This document shows positions 1 to 8,142 of a DNA stretch of 46,300 bases, one piece after another (position 1 is the first letter of the stretch; each line of letters starts with the position of its first letter). Where the stretch lies: positions 1-46,300 of the forward strand of contig NZ_LMGJ01000009.1 in the NCBI RefSeq assembly GCF_001427385.1, in the 5' to 3' direction. This DNA comes from Mesorhizobium sp. Root157 (GTDB lineage Bacteria; Pseudomonadota; Alphaproteobacteria; Rhizobiales; Rhizobiaceae). The notes below the pieces were generated by a model. The model was given only the letters and a program-made list of their open reading frames with translations. It made no database searches and was not told the origin of the DNA. The position numbers and the translations under genes are program-made.

Positions 1-547
1 GACCGGACCGGCGCTCGAAACCAACGAAACAGCAAACCAATGAACGGGGTCAGTTCTTCACTTCGCCAAAGGGGTCAAATCCTCGATTCGCTTGACAGGC
101 TCATCAATGCCGTTGCCGCTTCATACAGCAGGTGCCGCATCATGCTGTCGCCAGCTCGGCTGATCCTCCCTGCTCGATTAATCTCGCCAGACTGATATAC
201 CCGCGGGGTTAGACCAGAGCGCTACGACCGATTTCGACGATGAGATGCGGGAAGGGTCGTCCACTGTCGCACGGTAAGCAATGGACTTGCCCGGATTTAG
301 TGGAGTGGAGCCTAAGCCATTGTCGTTATCTTGACGACAGCGCGTTCTTGCGCTTCCTATTCATCGTGAGCACCGCCGATCCCGGCCCCCGTTCTTTCGA
401 GGCGCACACTACGATACTGCGGGCTTCAATATGGTCGAGGTTATTTGGATCGTCACCCTCTCATCGAGGGAGGGCTGAAGGTGTGGCGCGTCGCCGTCGT
501 GAGTTGTCTTTCCGAGGATCAGAGGCAAGCCCATGCCCCGGCGTTCC
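1..547. other. No gene recognised
   Basis: The frames open in this stretch give arginine- and serine-rich translations with no recognisable domain, and none has a convincing ribosome binding site. It lies downstream of the minus-strand XRE regulator. I see no RNA gene, repeat or insertion-sequence end here. Confidence 0.5.
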
Positions 548-1015
548 TCAATCGGGCGAGGGATCACCAGAGAGTTCGCTTACAAGGAGAAGCAAAGACT
601 CAACGGCTTCGGGCCTCATTCGCGCCATCAATCGCATTAAGTTGAGGCGGCTCTTAGCCTCCTGTGGCTTACTGCCGAACAGGTGGGGGGCCGCGGCGTA
701 GATCATCTCAATGGGCTCGAATCCGAGAATTTCGCAAAGATGAACTAACCGCGTGACATTCAACTTCGATTCAGCTCGCTCATACCGTCCATAAACCTGA
801 CCGGAAATCCCCAGCAACTCTGCCAATTGCTCACGAGTTAGCCCTGCCTTGCGCCGAGCCTCCGAGAGAAACTCACTGAGAGCATTGTCCATGTCGTCCA
901 GCGAAACGGCGCCGTCGAACCCTCGCCGACGCCAGAGCGGACGCTCGAAATCCGGTTCTCTGGTCTCCATGAGACCGCGCCCCACACGAAATTCGTCCAG
1001 CTCCTTTACGGCCAT
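548..1015 (-). CDS. XRE-family helix-turn-helix transcriptional regulator
   Basis: This 155-residue protein has a Cro/C1-type helix-turn-helix at about residues 46-105. The core reads ARRKAGLTREQLAELLGISG followed by QVYGRYERAES, the usual XRE pattern of a first helix, a turn and a recognition helix. Residues 1-45 and 106-155 match nothing I know. The ATG at 1015 is preceded by only a weak GGGTGATG ribosome site. It is divergent from the mobC-relaxase operon and sits about 230 bases from the candidate oriT, so it may regulate transfer or mobilisation genes. That role is inferred from position only. A phage-type or antitoxin-type repressor is also possible, although no toxin gene adjoins it. 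Confidence 0.8.
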   Translation of the reverse strand: MAVKELDEFRVGRGLMETREPDFERPLWRRRGFDGAVSLDDMDNALSEFLSEARRKAGLTREQLAELLGISGQVYGRYERAESKLNVTRLVHLCEILGFEPIEMIYAAAPHLFGSKPQEAKSRLNLMRLMARMRPEAVESLLLLVSELSGDPSPD

Positions 1016-1248
1016 TCATCACCCGATTTGCTACCACGCGGTCTTCGTGCTGACCGCCATCGCTCAGTTCAGTCTCTTCCTGAGGTTCAGCCATTCCTTA
1101 TAGGTGAATACTGAAGCCATTCCAACGATCGCCTATTTCCACTTTCCGAGGACCTTTGCACAAGCGTTCGAGATCGCAACTAAAATCATGTTGATGGAAA
1201 ATGTGATTGATACCGGCTTATATAGCGCATTTTATAATCAAATTGATT

Positions 1249-1310
1249 GGCAGGATACGGAAAAGCGTGATACATTTTTCCTGACAATCGAGGGACGAGC
1301 CCTCGATCTG
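1249..1310. other. Candidate origin of transfer (oriT) with nic-like motif and inverted repeat
   Basis: On the minus strand, positions 1257-1250 read TATCCTGC. This matches the YATCCTGY nic core used by VirD2 borders and RP4-type (MOBP) oriTs, where cleavage falls between G and C. About 30 bases away is a perfect 8-bp inverted repeat, ATCGAGGG at 1287-1294 and CCCTCGAT at 1300-1307, with a 5-base loop. The flank at 1195-1250 is clearly AT-rich compared with its surroundings. The whole lies 40-100 bases upstream of a MobC-like gene and a VirD2-like relaxase, the normal position for an oriT. Motif and position are seen in the sequence; the function is inferred. Confidence 0.55.
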
Positions 1311-1344
1311 CGGCCTGCGGCCGCAAGCATCGAGAAGACGGTCG

Positions 1345-1749
1345 ATGACAAGGCTGTACGAAGCGTCCTCCAGAAGGCGCACCAGGCGCGAGAAGGTCGT
1401 GCATATCCGTCTTGCCGACGACGAATTTTCGGCTGTTGAGACGGCTGCACTGCGTGCCGGTCTGACGACTTCCGCCTTCCTGCGCTCGCTCGCTTTGGAA
1501 GGCGCAGGAGAAAAGCCGTTCCTGAATCCCTCCGACACGGCCATCATCCATCTGCTCGGTCACGACATGCACGCGGTCGGCAACTACCTTAACCAGGTTG
1601 CACGAGCCCTGAACACGGGTCGGTCCATCGACAGCTCCGTCATAGTTGCTGCGGTCGATGATGCGCGCGCGATCGCGATGACGGTCGCGGCCGAACTGAT
1701 GTTGATGACGAAGAAGGCTGCAGCGGCGCGTCGTAGTCAGCTCAGATAA
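1345..1749 (+). CDS. MobC-like plasmid mobilisation / relaxosome accessory protein
   Basis: This 134-residue basic protein begins with an arginine-rich tail, followed by a ribbon-helix-helix-like segment (KVVHIRLADDEFSAVETAAL, then RAGLTTSAFLRSLAL). The C-terminal half includes HDMHAVGNYLNQVARALN and ends in basic residues. This is the layout of MobC/TraJ-type relaxosome proteins that bind oriT and help the relaxase open the DNA. Its TAA stop shares bases with the ATG of the relaxase gene, so the two are translationally coupled. The start chosen is ATG 1345, just downstream of the candidate oriT, so the protein may bind its own promoter region. The family call rests on pattern and context. 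Confidence 0.8.
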   Translation: MTRLYEASSRRRTRREKVVHIRLADDEFSAVETAALRAGLTTSAFLRSLALEGAGEKPFLNPSDTAIIHLLGHDMHAVGNYLNQVARALNTGRSIDSSVIVAAVDDARAIAMTVAAELMLMTKKAAAARRSQLR

Positions 1750-4073
1750 TGGAGTTCTTTCTCGGTGCCTTCGAACGTGAATGGGAGCGCCGTCGCGCGG
1801 CATTCTTGCACGAGCTTCAGATGGGGCAGGCGCAAGAACTCGACTGGGATTCGCGGAGGGGGGGAGGCGCACCGCATCTGCCGGAAGCACTTTTGGGTAG
1901 GGGACGGCGCCAAGTGGGGCGACTGGGGTCTCCGACCGACAAGGGGGGAGGGCGGTCGATGCGCACCCGCTTCCAGGCGCTGGCGAGCGGCAGCCAGCCA
2001 GCGGTCGTCAAGCTTGCTTCCTATGGCGGTTCTGGTCGCGTTGGCGCCATGATCAGCTATGTAGCTCGTGCAGGACGGCTCGCTCTCGAGAACCAGCGCG
2101 GCGAACGCGTTTCAGGAAAGGATGCCCTGTCTGGCCTTCGAAGCGATTGGGCCTGTCTGTTCGACAATCGTGCCGACAGCCGCGACGTTGCCGTTTTCAA
2201 TGTCAGGATCAGTCCTGTGTCGTGCGACGGCAAGGATCGGGGTAGCGTCGCACGCGAGATCCTGCAGACAGGGTTTGGCGACCGCCGCCTCGTCTTCGTC
2301 GTCGACGATCAAGGAGGGGACGATCTTACCATCCGCGGTGTCGTCGTGCTGCGCCACCGATCCGGCGAACGGCTGACAGGCGACGGTAAGGCGGCCCAAA
2401 TTGTCCAGCAACGATTCGAAAGTAGTGAATTCAGCACCGGTATTGAGGCGCATTTCCGATTTCATGGCTTTGGCAACGGCGTGCGCTTCGCCACGGCGCG
2501 GGTCCGCGACCTAGTGGAACGTTTCAATGGACAGGTTCGCGACGAAACTGGCCGGCTATTCAATGCCCCTAAAGATGCGCGCGACCTCGTCCAAAAGACT
2601 TGGCGTCATGAGATGCATAGCCGCAAGGGCAGGGACGTGATGCATCTGATCGTCTCGGCCCGTGCCGGCACCGATCTCGCGGCTTTCCAAAGCGCGGTCC
2701 GGGATTTTCTTGGCGAACAGTTTGCGGGACATCGCTATGTGTTTGCCGTTCATGATCCGTCTGGCGATCCCAAGGAAATGGTAGAGGGCGGCAAGCGCCC
2801 ACACATCCACGCACACGCCATTGTTACCATGCGTAGTGAGACAGGCGAGCGCATCATCACCAGCCCGCAGGTGTTTCGGGAGTGGCGGGAGCTCATGGCG
2901 GCGATGGCGCGTGAGCATGGCATTGACATGGAGCTGACCGATCGACGGGACCGGGCCAGCCCGCCTGCGTACACAGGCAGCCAGGTTCGGCCGGTGAGCT
3001 GGGCTGGACGCACCGAACATGAGGGCACGAGCAAAGCCGCACAGGCCCGCTACGATGCCAAGCGCCAGAACCTTGAAATGGGCGCCACCACCCACCGCAG
3101 CCAGTCTTATATGACAGCGGCCGCCGTGATCTGGCGTGAACTCGTCGCCGAAGTTGAAGAAAAGGGACGAGCGGAATACGCGGTGAAGCAGATCGAACGC
3201 ATCAAGGTCGCTTCACAGAACGCCAAGCAAACGTCGGAAAAGCGCCTTTCTACTACTATTTCGCAAAGCAATTTGACGATGTTGACTGCCCTCATTGAAA
3301 TCGAGGAGGCCGTAATGCAACAGATGACTCGCCCCGAGTTTGAAGCCTATGAGAAGCGCGTCGAGGCCGTGCTTTCCAATGTCGAGGCGAACATCGAGCC
3401 ATCGGCGCGGCAGGACTACGACCAGATTGCAGCGGCAGCGCGTGATGTCGTCAATATCCTCAGGGAATATCTGGAGCTGAGGGGAAACGAGACGAACCCG
3501 CCCCTTGAGGGGCGACCGGAGATCGACAACGACGCGTGGAACCGCGCCGTAGCTCTGCGCGGCGAGCAGACGGTCGAACGCGACGATGACGTCATTCTCG
3601 AAGTCGTAATGACGCGGGAAATTGCAGAGATGGATAAGAAGCTCCAGTTGGCGATCAACAAAGGAGAGCGGACGCAGAAACGTTTCAATGGCGAACGAAC
3701 CATGGAGGCCGATGAGCGGAATAACGAGTCGATCGACGGCCGGCCCGCGTTTGAGAATGGAAATGGTCCGATCGTGCCCGCAGCGAACGTAGCGCCAGGA
3801 GCGGTCGCGGCAGAAGTCGAGCGCCAGAGCGCTCTGTTGAAAGACGTGGAGCGTGAGCGTTTGCTTCCAGAAAATCCGATGCAGAATGATCAGTTGCCAG
3901 GCGTTGACGAACGGAACCTATCGACGATCGGCAATGCCGCCTCACAGGCTCGCTCGATCTGGCGCGAAAGCCCGTCCGCGGATCCTCCGCAGCAGCAAGT
4001 TCCGCGCATGGAGGAACTGAAGCGCGAAATTGAGGAATGGCACGAAAGCGAACGCGACGATCGTGAGCCTTAG
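1749..4073 (+). CDS. VirD2-type (MOBP-like) relaxase
   Basis: This 774-residue protein should nick oriT, stay covalently bound to the 5' end and lead the strand into the secretion channel. The relaxase domain covers about residues 85-400. Tyr104 in AMISYVARAGRLALENQRGE is the likely nucleophile, and RPHIHAHAIV (His352, 354, 356) is the metal-binding histidine triad. DVMHLIVSARAG before it is a family block. The first 80 residues look unstructured, and a start inside this region is possible. Residues 450-774 are charged, Glu/Arg/Gln-rich and probably helical or disordered, as in the secretion-signal tails of VirD2-like proteins. The gene overlaps mobC by one base. No frameshift is seen, so it looks functional. 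Confidence 0.88.
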   Translation: MEFFLGAFEREWERRRAAFLHELQMGQAQELDWDSRRGGGAPHLPEALLGRGRRQVGRLGSPTDKGGGRSMRTRFQALASGSQPAVVKLASYGGSGRVGAMISYVARAGRLALENQRGERVSGKDALSGLRSDWACLFDNRADSRDVAVFNVRISPVSCDGKDRGSVAREILQTGFGDRRLVFVVDDQGGDDLTIRGVVVLRHRSGERLTGDGKAAQIVQQRFESSEFSTGIEAHFRFHGFGNGVRFATARVRDLVERFNGQVRDETGRLFNAPKDARDLVQKTWRHEMHSRKGRDVMHLIVSARAGTDLAAFQSAVRDFLGEQFAGHRYVFAVHDPSGDPKEMVEGGKRPHIHAHAIVTMRSETGERIITSPQVFREWRELMAAMAREHGIDMELTDRRDRASPPAYTGSQVRPVSWAGRTEHEGTSKAAQARYDAKRQNLEMGATTHRSQSYMTAAAVIWRELVAEVEEKGRAEYAVKQIERIKVASQNAKQTSEKRLSTTISQSNLTMLTALIEIEEAVMQQMTRPEFEAYEKRVEAVLSNVEANIEPSARQDYDQIAAAARDVVNILREYLELRGNETNPPLEGRPEIDNDAWNRAVALRGEQTVERDDDVILEVVMTREIAEMDKKLQLAINKGERTQKRFNGERTMEADERNNESIDGRPAFENGNGPIVPAANVAPGAVAAEVERQSALLKDVERERLLPENPMQNDQLPGVDERNLSTIGNAASQARSIWRESPSADPPQQQVPRMEELKREIEEWHESERDDREP

Positions 4074-4254
4074 GCTCGATGACTGGCCTCCAACCCTCCG
4101 GAGAACTCGCCAGAGAATGACTATGGCCAGCTTGCCAACGGCGTGAAGCTACCCAGAACCTCCGTGGCGGCTGAATGCGCTGGCTGCCGAGTCTATCCAG
4201 GCTGATAGCCGCCTTCTCCAAGTCTGTGATTTTGACGGTGCCCTGATCCGCGCA

Positions 4255-4713
4255 CTAGGCGGTCTTTAGCTTCTTGCGTCTTTGCAGCCTGCCAGCCTGC
4301 ATCGTTAAAGTTGATCTCGCGCGCTTCAACTGCTCTCCATCGGCAAGGTGGTAGGGCTGTACGAGGACCTCAGCCGGGATGTGCCACTCCTTATTCAGTT
4401 TGTAGATCATATCGACGGTAAGTGCGCGCTGCCTTGACAGAATTTCGGAGGCACGGGGCGACGAGCCAATTACCTCTACAAGAGCCCTTCTCGGGAGGTC
4501 GAAAAGTTCCATGTGAGAGTGAATGGCTTCAACCGGATCAGGTGCAGAAATCGGATAGTGCTTGTTCTCGTAAGCCTCGATGAGGTCTGAGAGCACATCG
4601 AATCGATCACCATCAGCAGAACCAACTTCGGGCTCCTTCTCAAAATACCGAGTGATTTCGGCAACTGCCCAGTTGTAGTCATCCTCGGTCTTAATGGGAC
4701 GAATGTTTTCCAT
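4255..4713 (-). CDS. higA: HigA-type antitoxin (HTH, COG5499-like)
   Basis: This 152-residue protein is the antitoxin partner of the overlapping higB. The C-terminal half has an XRE-like helix-turn-helix (RRALVEVIGSSPRASEILSR, then QRALTVDMIYKLNKEWHIPAEVLVQPY), which matches the long HigA class that binds both toxin and operator. The N-terminal half (IRPIKTEDDYNWAVAEITRY) is the usual HigA head. The start is ATG 4713, which shares one base with the higB stop; a GTG at 4716 would give a 4-base overlap and one more residue. Order is toxin first and antitoxin second, as is normal for higBA. It is expected to repress its own promoter through the two palindromes at 5027-5067. Confidence 0.85.
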   Translation of the reverse strand: MENIRPIKTEDDYNWAVAEITRYFEKEPEVGSADGDRFDVLSDLIEAYENKHYPISAPDPVEAIHSHMELFDLPRRALVEVIGSSPRASEILSRQRALTVDMIYKLNKEWHIPAEVLVQPYHLADGEQLKRARSTLTMQAGRLQRRKKLKTA

Positions 4714-5009
4714 CACACTGTCTCCGGATTGATCTTGTCGTACTCTTTATGCGTCCCGACGAACTTGATCAGAACACGGTGAAATTTATAAGCGACGTGA
4801 ACGATGAGACGGTACTTGTTGCCGCCGATGTCGAATATGGCGCGGTTGTCGCTAACGAAATCGACAGTTGTACCGAACATCGCTTTCACGTCTGCGGGCC
4901 TTTTCCAGTCTGCCTTGCTTACAGCCAAGTACCAAGCGATGAGGGGTGCTTCGGCCTGATCATATCGAGCCCAGAAATCCTTCAACATTTTCTTGGCAAT
5001 GATCTGCAT
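4713..5009 (-). CDS. higB: HigB-type mRNA interferase toxin
   Basis: This 98-residue RelE-superfamily toxin should cut mRNA on the ribosome when HigA is lost. The start is set at ATG 5009, because the protein then begins MQIIAKKMLKDFWARY, the typical HigB N-terminus. Upstream in-frame TTG (5033) and ATG (5027) codons lie inside the operator palindrome and are unlikely starts. Family marks are DWKRPADVKAMF, NRAIFDIGGNKYRLIVHVAYK and the final IKFVGTHKEYDKI. A GGGG stretch just upstream of 5009 is the likely ribosome site. The gene shares its last base with higA. No damage is seen, so the module looks complete. Confidence 0.88.
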   Translation of the reverse strand: MQIIAKKMLKDFWARYDQAEAPLIAWYLAVSKADWKRPADVKAMFGTTVDFVSDNRAIFDIGGNKYRLIVHVAYKFHRVLIKFVGTHKEYDKINPETV

Positions 5010-5026
5010 TGCCCCGATATAGCGCA

Positions 5027-5067
5027 TTCCCAATTTGGGAACAAGCGCAAATTTCCCAATTTGGGAA
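5027..5067 (-). promoter_or_regulatory. higBA operator: two identical 15-bp palindromes
   Basis: The sequence TTCCCAATTTGGGAA occurs at 5027-5041 and again, identically, at 5053-5067. The centres are 26 bases apart, about two and a half helical turns. Both lie directly upstream of the higB start, where autorepression by HigA or the HigBA complex would act. The repeat is seen directly; its role as the HigA operator is inferred from position and family behaviour. Confidence 0.7.
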
Positions 5068-5967
5068 TTATTATCAGCTTCAGAACAGGATGCTGTCGTC
5101 TTCTTGGCCGACTATGTTATTGGCCAATCCTTGCCGTAGTCATTTTTCAAACTCGTAGATTGGCTCTTGAGCAGATAGCCGTTCGTAATTTTTCTGGCGT
5201 TCAGGCCTGTGTTTGGCCAAATAATTCTTTGCGGCCTCCTGATAGGTTCTGAAATCGCCCGGGGCACGCCTGATGCGGCTTTGCCGGCGTTTCGGTCTGC
5301 AATTTGCGGAAGCATTCGACGGCTGCAGTTCGATGGCCGATAGAACATCGTCGACCGTCTTCGCGACTTCGCCAGGACGACCATGAGGCTTTGCCGACAT
5401 CATGAGTCCAACGTCGTTCTAGCCACACATCTCCGGAGCGGAAGGCATGGCGCGAAGATGGCGATGCCATTCGAGGCCGTCGCAGAAAGTCCGAATGTGC
5501 CGGAACACTCGCCCCACCGCGGACCGCCATCACTGCCTCGAGTAGCGGCGCTGCAACTGGCGCGGCCCGAAGATCGAGCAGGGCAGCATACGGGGAGTGT
5601 AGCGGCGAAACGATGATTCGGGGTTAAGAGCTGCAAAAGGCCCTTTCGGCCGATTTGTCCTATGCGGCTGGGCGAATCCGAGGGATGATCGCGGAATATC
5701 GCAAGTACATCTGGCATCTTCTTTTTGTAGCGGATTATTCGGAGGGACCGGGGGAGCTTCGAGGTTTTCGGATGATCCTTTTTGGCACACAAAAGTCGAG
5801 GCGGCCCCTGTGTATATCTATTTCAGGAAGGCAGGCATCCCCCCTGCAATATGCGACGGTGGCTGCTTCATTGCCTTGGACAGTACCGGACTCTTGTTTG
5901 ATGCCGCGCAACGCTTCATGTGCTGAATGGTGTTACGCACTGAGCCAGCCTGAACAAAGGAGTTCAC
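5068..5967. other. Stretch without a convincing gene
   Basis: The first part should hold the higBA promoter. A minus-strand frame at 5140-5403 codes for 87 residues, ending TYQEAAKNYLAKHRPERQKN and then YERLSAQEPIYEFEK. Its C-terminus looks like protein, but there is no ribosome site and no family match, so it may be the remains of a gene. The rest gives only low-complexity translations. No repeat or RNA gene is seen. Confidence 0.4.
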
Positions 5968-6387
5968 ATGTACAAGCACATTCTCATAACGACCGATGGT
6001 TCGGAACTCGCCCAGCGGGGCGTTGATCACGGGCTGACTCTGGCAAAGTCCATCAACAGCAAGGTCACCGTACTTACCGTGACCCAGCCGTACCCGTTAC
6101 AAAGCGCAGCTACTGTGGCTTCATGGTCAGATGCTCAGAGAGCGCACGCCAACGCTGCTCTTGATTTGGCAAAAGCCGCGGCTTCAAAAATGGGCGTTGA
6201 TATGGACGCGGTTCAGGTTACTTGCCCGTCACCCGCCGAGGGAATTGTTGACACAGCAAAAGACCTCAATTGCAACCTCATCGTAATGGCGTCTCACGGT
6301 CGCCGGGGCGTCCCGAGACTTCTGCTAGGCAGCCAGACAACAGAGGTTGTTCATTCGTCAGCCGTTCCAGTGCTGGTCGTTCGCTAG
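5968..6387 (+). CDS. Universal stress protein (UspA family)
   Basis: This 139-residue single Usp domain starts MYKHILITTDGSELAQRGVD, the usual first strand and loop. It ends LIVMASHGRRGVPRLLLGSQ followed by TTEVVHSSAVPVLVV. The block SHG-x9-GS is the nucleotide-binding loop of ATP-binding Usp proteins; the glycine normally found before SHG is alanine here. Usp proteins are cytoplasmic and help survival under starvation and redox stress. AAAGGAG precedes the ATG. The next gene, a PNPOx-like protein, begins 77 bases downstream on the same strand and may be cotranscribed. Confidence 0.93.
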   Translation: MYKHILITTDGSELAQRGVDHGLTLAKSINSKVTVLTVTQPYPLQSAATVASWSDAQRAHANAALDLAKAAASKMGVDMDAVQVTCPSPAEGIVDTAKDLNCNLIVMASHGRRGVPRLLLGSQTTEVVHSSAVPVLVVR

Positions 6388-6464
6388 TGCTTGCAACAGC
6401 AAAAAGTGCCCGATCTCGTTGCTCTATAGCTGTTGCCGTTGTTGCGGATATCGGAGGAACCGTC

Positions 6465-6908
6465 GTGATCATCGCTGATCTGAATAGATCCGAATGCACA
6501 GCTTTGCTGTCGTCCGCCCGGCTCGGCCGCCTGGCGTGTTGCATCAATGGGCAGCCTTATGTCGTGCCCATCCAATTTGTTGCGGAAGGGGCCAAGCTCT
6601 ACAGTTTCTCCCTCCTTGGCCAGAAGATCGAATGGATGCGGGCCAACCCTCTCGTCTGTTTACAGATCGATGAATTTGGCAAAAACCGCGAATGGCGTAG
6701 CGTTGTCGTAAACGGCCGCTATGAGGAACTGCCCGACCGGATAGGTTGGAAAACAGAACGCGACCACGCCTGGTCCTTATTGAGCCAACACGCCAACTGG
6801 TGGGAGCCGGGAGGCATGAAGCCGGTTCCTGAAGGGGCAACCCCTCATCTGTTTTATCGCATCATCATTGATGAGATGACAGGCCGGCGAGCGCAGGCCC
6901 TTTCCTGA
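6465..6908 (+). CDS. Pyridoxamine 5'-phosphate oxidase-like flavoprotein
   Basis: The start is GTG 6465, because a GGAGG at 6453-6457 stands eight bases before it; the same frame is open further upstream but without a signal. The 147-residue product has the split-barrel FMN-binding pattern: ARLGRLACCINGQPYVVPIQ, then LYSFSLLGQKIEWMRANPLV, CLQIDEF and WRSVVVNGRYEELPD. It resembles small flavin-binding proteins related to nitroimidazole reductases rather than true PdxH. The substrate is unknown. It follows a universal stress protein gene, which suits a redox or detoxifying role. Confidence 0.85.
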   Translation: MIIADLNRSECTALLSSARLGRLACCINGQPYVVPIQFVAEGAKLYSFSLLGQKIEWMRANPLVCLQIDEFGKNREWRSVVVNGRYEELPDRIGWKTERDHAWSLLSQHANWWEPGGMKPVPEGATPHLFYRIIIDEMTGRRAQALS

Positions 6909-6920
6909 AGCAGACCGAGA

Positions 6921-7112
6921 CTAGGCCAAGTCGCACGGATCGGATTCCAGGTCGTTCACGGCATCGGCAAGATATAGCGGCTCGTCGTGCCCACAAGGTC
7001 AATGTCGCCATCCATCTGATCAAGCAACAACAGCAGGCGTTCAATTGCCGCCTCGTTGCGCTTGCGGTGGTTGGGGGGTCGCTAAGTCAATAGAATTGAA
7101 ACGCTGGCTCAT
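6921..7112 (-). pseudogene. Decayed small rhizobial hypothetical gene
   Basis: Read on the minus strand from ATG 7112, the frame stops after 23 codons. Shifting frame at a run of six Cs (plus-strand Gs near 7074) continues as AAIERLLLLLDQMDGDIDLV. A second shift gives DEPLYLADAVNDLESDPCDL before a stop at 6921. These two pieces resemble a small protein common in rhizobia that starts with an IERL..LLDQMDGDxDLE motif. At least two frameshifts separate the pieces, so I read it as a broken gene. The similarity is from memory and uncertain. Confidence 0.4.
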
Positions 7113-7828
7113 CGTCCTACCCTCACAATGAACCTAGTCCACAAAGCGCAGACCGACCAGCCGACAATTGAGTTGAGTAGCTTTCGCTGGATGGGCCGCG
7201 TCGGCAAACGGGCCGGTGTATCTTCCTTGAGTTCGGGCCCGGCCATTCTGCCGCCAGCCGAGTCAGTATGGACACCGAGTCCGGGCTGCCATCAGGTTTT
7301 GCGCGTGCGTCATAAGACCTAGACCTCCAAGCTAATAGCAACCATACATCAGAAGGCGTATCATTAGCTGTCGCTAAAGTTCACCCGACTTGGCGGCATG
7401 CCGGGCCTGCACTCCCCTCCGCGGGCCGCAAGACGGGCCGACGCGGGTTTCACCACCTATTGCACACCCGCGCCGGCTCCCTCTGCACCGACTCCCGCAG
7501 ATCCGGACTGCAAGTCGGCTTGAGGGCAACAAAAAATGCCCCGCCGGAATCAGGCTAGGACAGGGGGAAAACTAGCCCTCCCGACCGATAGCATGGCTCT
7601 TTTATCAAGCGTATATTTGGACGCCGCTAAGGTTCAGGCAACTTGGCGACGGGCTCGGTCGCTCTCCATCCAAGCTGACGCGACCGAGCCACTCGTCCGT
7701 CCCCATTGATGTCGATAACGTTCGGGAGTTAGTGTGGAGGTGCGGTTGGGGGCACCTGGCCGTGGGGCCGACGCGGTTAGTCTCACCGGCTATTCCACCG
7801 CGCCGGCCTTTAGAGTTTTGGGCGCCGC
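7113..7828. other. Stretch without a convincing gene
   Basis: Open frames here translate to proline-, arginine- and serine-rich sequence with no domain. The only structure I see is the inverted repeat at 7652-7690, listed separately. The end of this stretch runs into the stress-type promoter at 7829. Confidence 0.5.
7652..7690. repeat. Perfect 11-bp inverted repeat, 17-base spacer
   Basis: GGCTCGGTCGC at 7652-7662 is the exact reverse complement of GCGACCGAGCC at 7680-7690. Neither arm is followed by a T run, so a factor-independent terminator is unlikely. It could be an old insertion-sequence end, a protein site or an RNA hairpin; nothing nearby decides between these. Confidence 0.6.
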
Positions 7829-7853
7829 GGAACCAAATGCCGGTCACGTCGTT
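7829..7853 (+). promoter_or_regulatory. EcfG/RpoE2-type general stress promoter
   Basis: GGAAC at 7829-7833 and CGTT at 7850-7853 are separated by exactly 16 bases. This is the consensus bound by the general-stress ECF sigma factor of alphaproteobacteria. Transcription would start near 7860, just before the Shine-Dalgarno sequence of the 26-residue gene at 7875. Confidence 0.6.
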
Positions 7854-7874
7854 TGCGAGCCGGAGGGTCTGGCC

Positions 7875-7955
7875 ATGCTCAACAATTTTTTCTGGTCATT
7901 TTACACCATTACGGTTCTAGGGAGTGTCGCCGCGCTGGTGGTGATTTTTATCTAG
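7875..7955 (+). CDS. 26-residue single-pass membrane peptide
   Basis: This small gene codes for 26 residues, MLNNFFWSFYTITVLGSVAA followed by LVVIFI and a stop. After four polar N-terminal residues nearly everything is hydrophobic or aromatic, as for one transmembrane helix. A strong Shine-Dalgarno GGAGGG (7862-7867) lies seven bases before the ATG, a stress-type promoter sits just upstream, and a factor-independent terminator follows at 8110-8134. The frame is open further upstream, but that part is proline/glycine/alanine-rich and starts before the promoter. I know no homologue. Small peptides of this shape often modulate membrane complexes; the role is unknown. Confidence 0.55.
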   Translation: MLNNFFWSFYTITVLGSVAALVVIFI

Positions 7956-8109
7956 CCCTGCGCAAAAACGCCTGCATCAGCGCGGTAGAAGCGGCTTTTC
8001 ATAGCCCTTGCTGGCCTGTATTGTGGTGGTGCTGGCCACCCATAGTCAGCGCGGGGCACGGCCCACACCTTAAGCCAGTGACCAGGCCCCGTCTTCTACC
8101 GTCAAACTC

Positions 8110-8134
8110 AGCCTCGCTTTGGCGGGGCTTTTTT
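8110..8134 (+). terminator. Factor-independent terminator
   Basis: AGCCTCGC (8110-8117) pairs with GCGGGGCT (8122-8129) over eight positions, one of them G-T, with a TTTG loop and a following run of six T residues. The T run is on the plus strand, so it would end the transcript of the 26-residue peptide gene. It also lies just past the stop of the converging minus-strand gene at 8143. Confidence 0.75.
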
Positions 8135-8142
8135 GCATCAAG

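Noticed and set aside
1104..1439. Plus-strand frame of 111 residues before mobC
   Set aside because: It starts with GTG, has no ribosome site, runs across the candidate oriT and into mobC in another frame, and its C-terminus is not protein-like.
5140..5403. Minus-strand 87-residue frame
   Set aside because: The C-terminus looks partly protein-like, but there is no ribosome site and no family match; described only within the gap entry.
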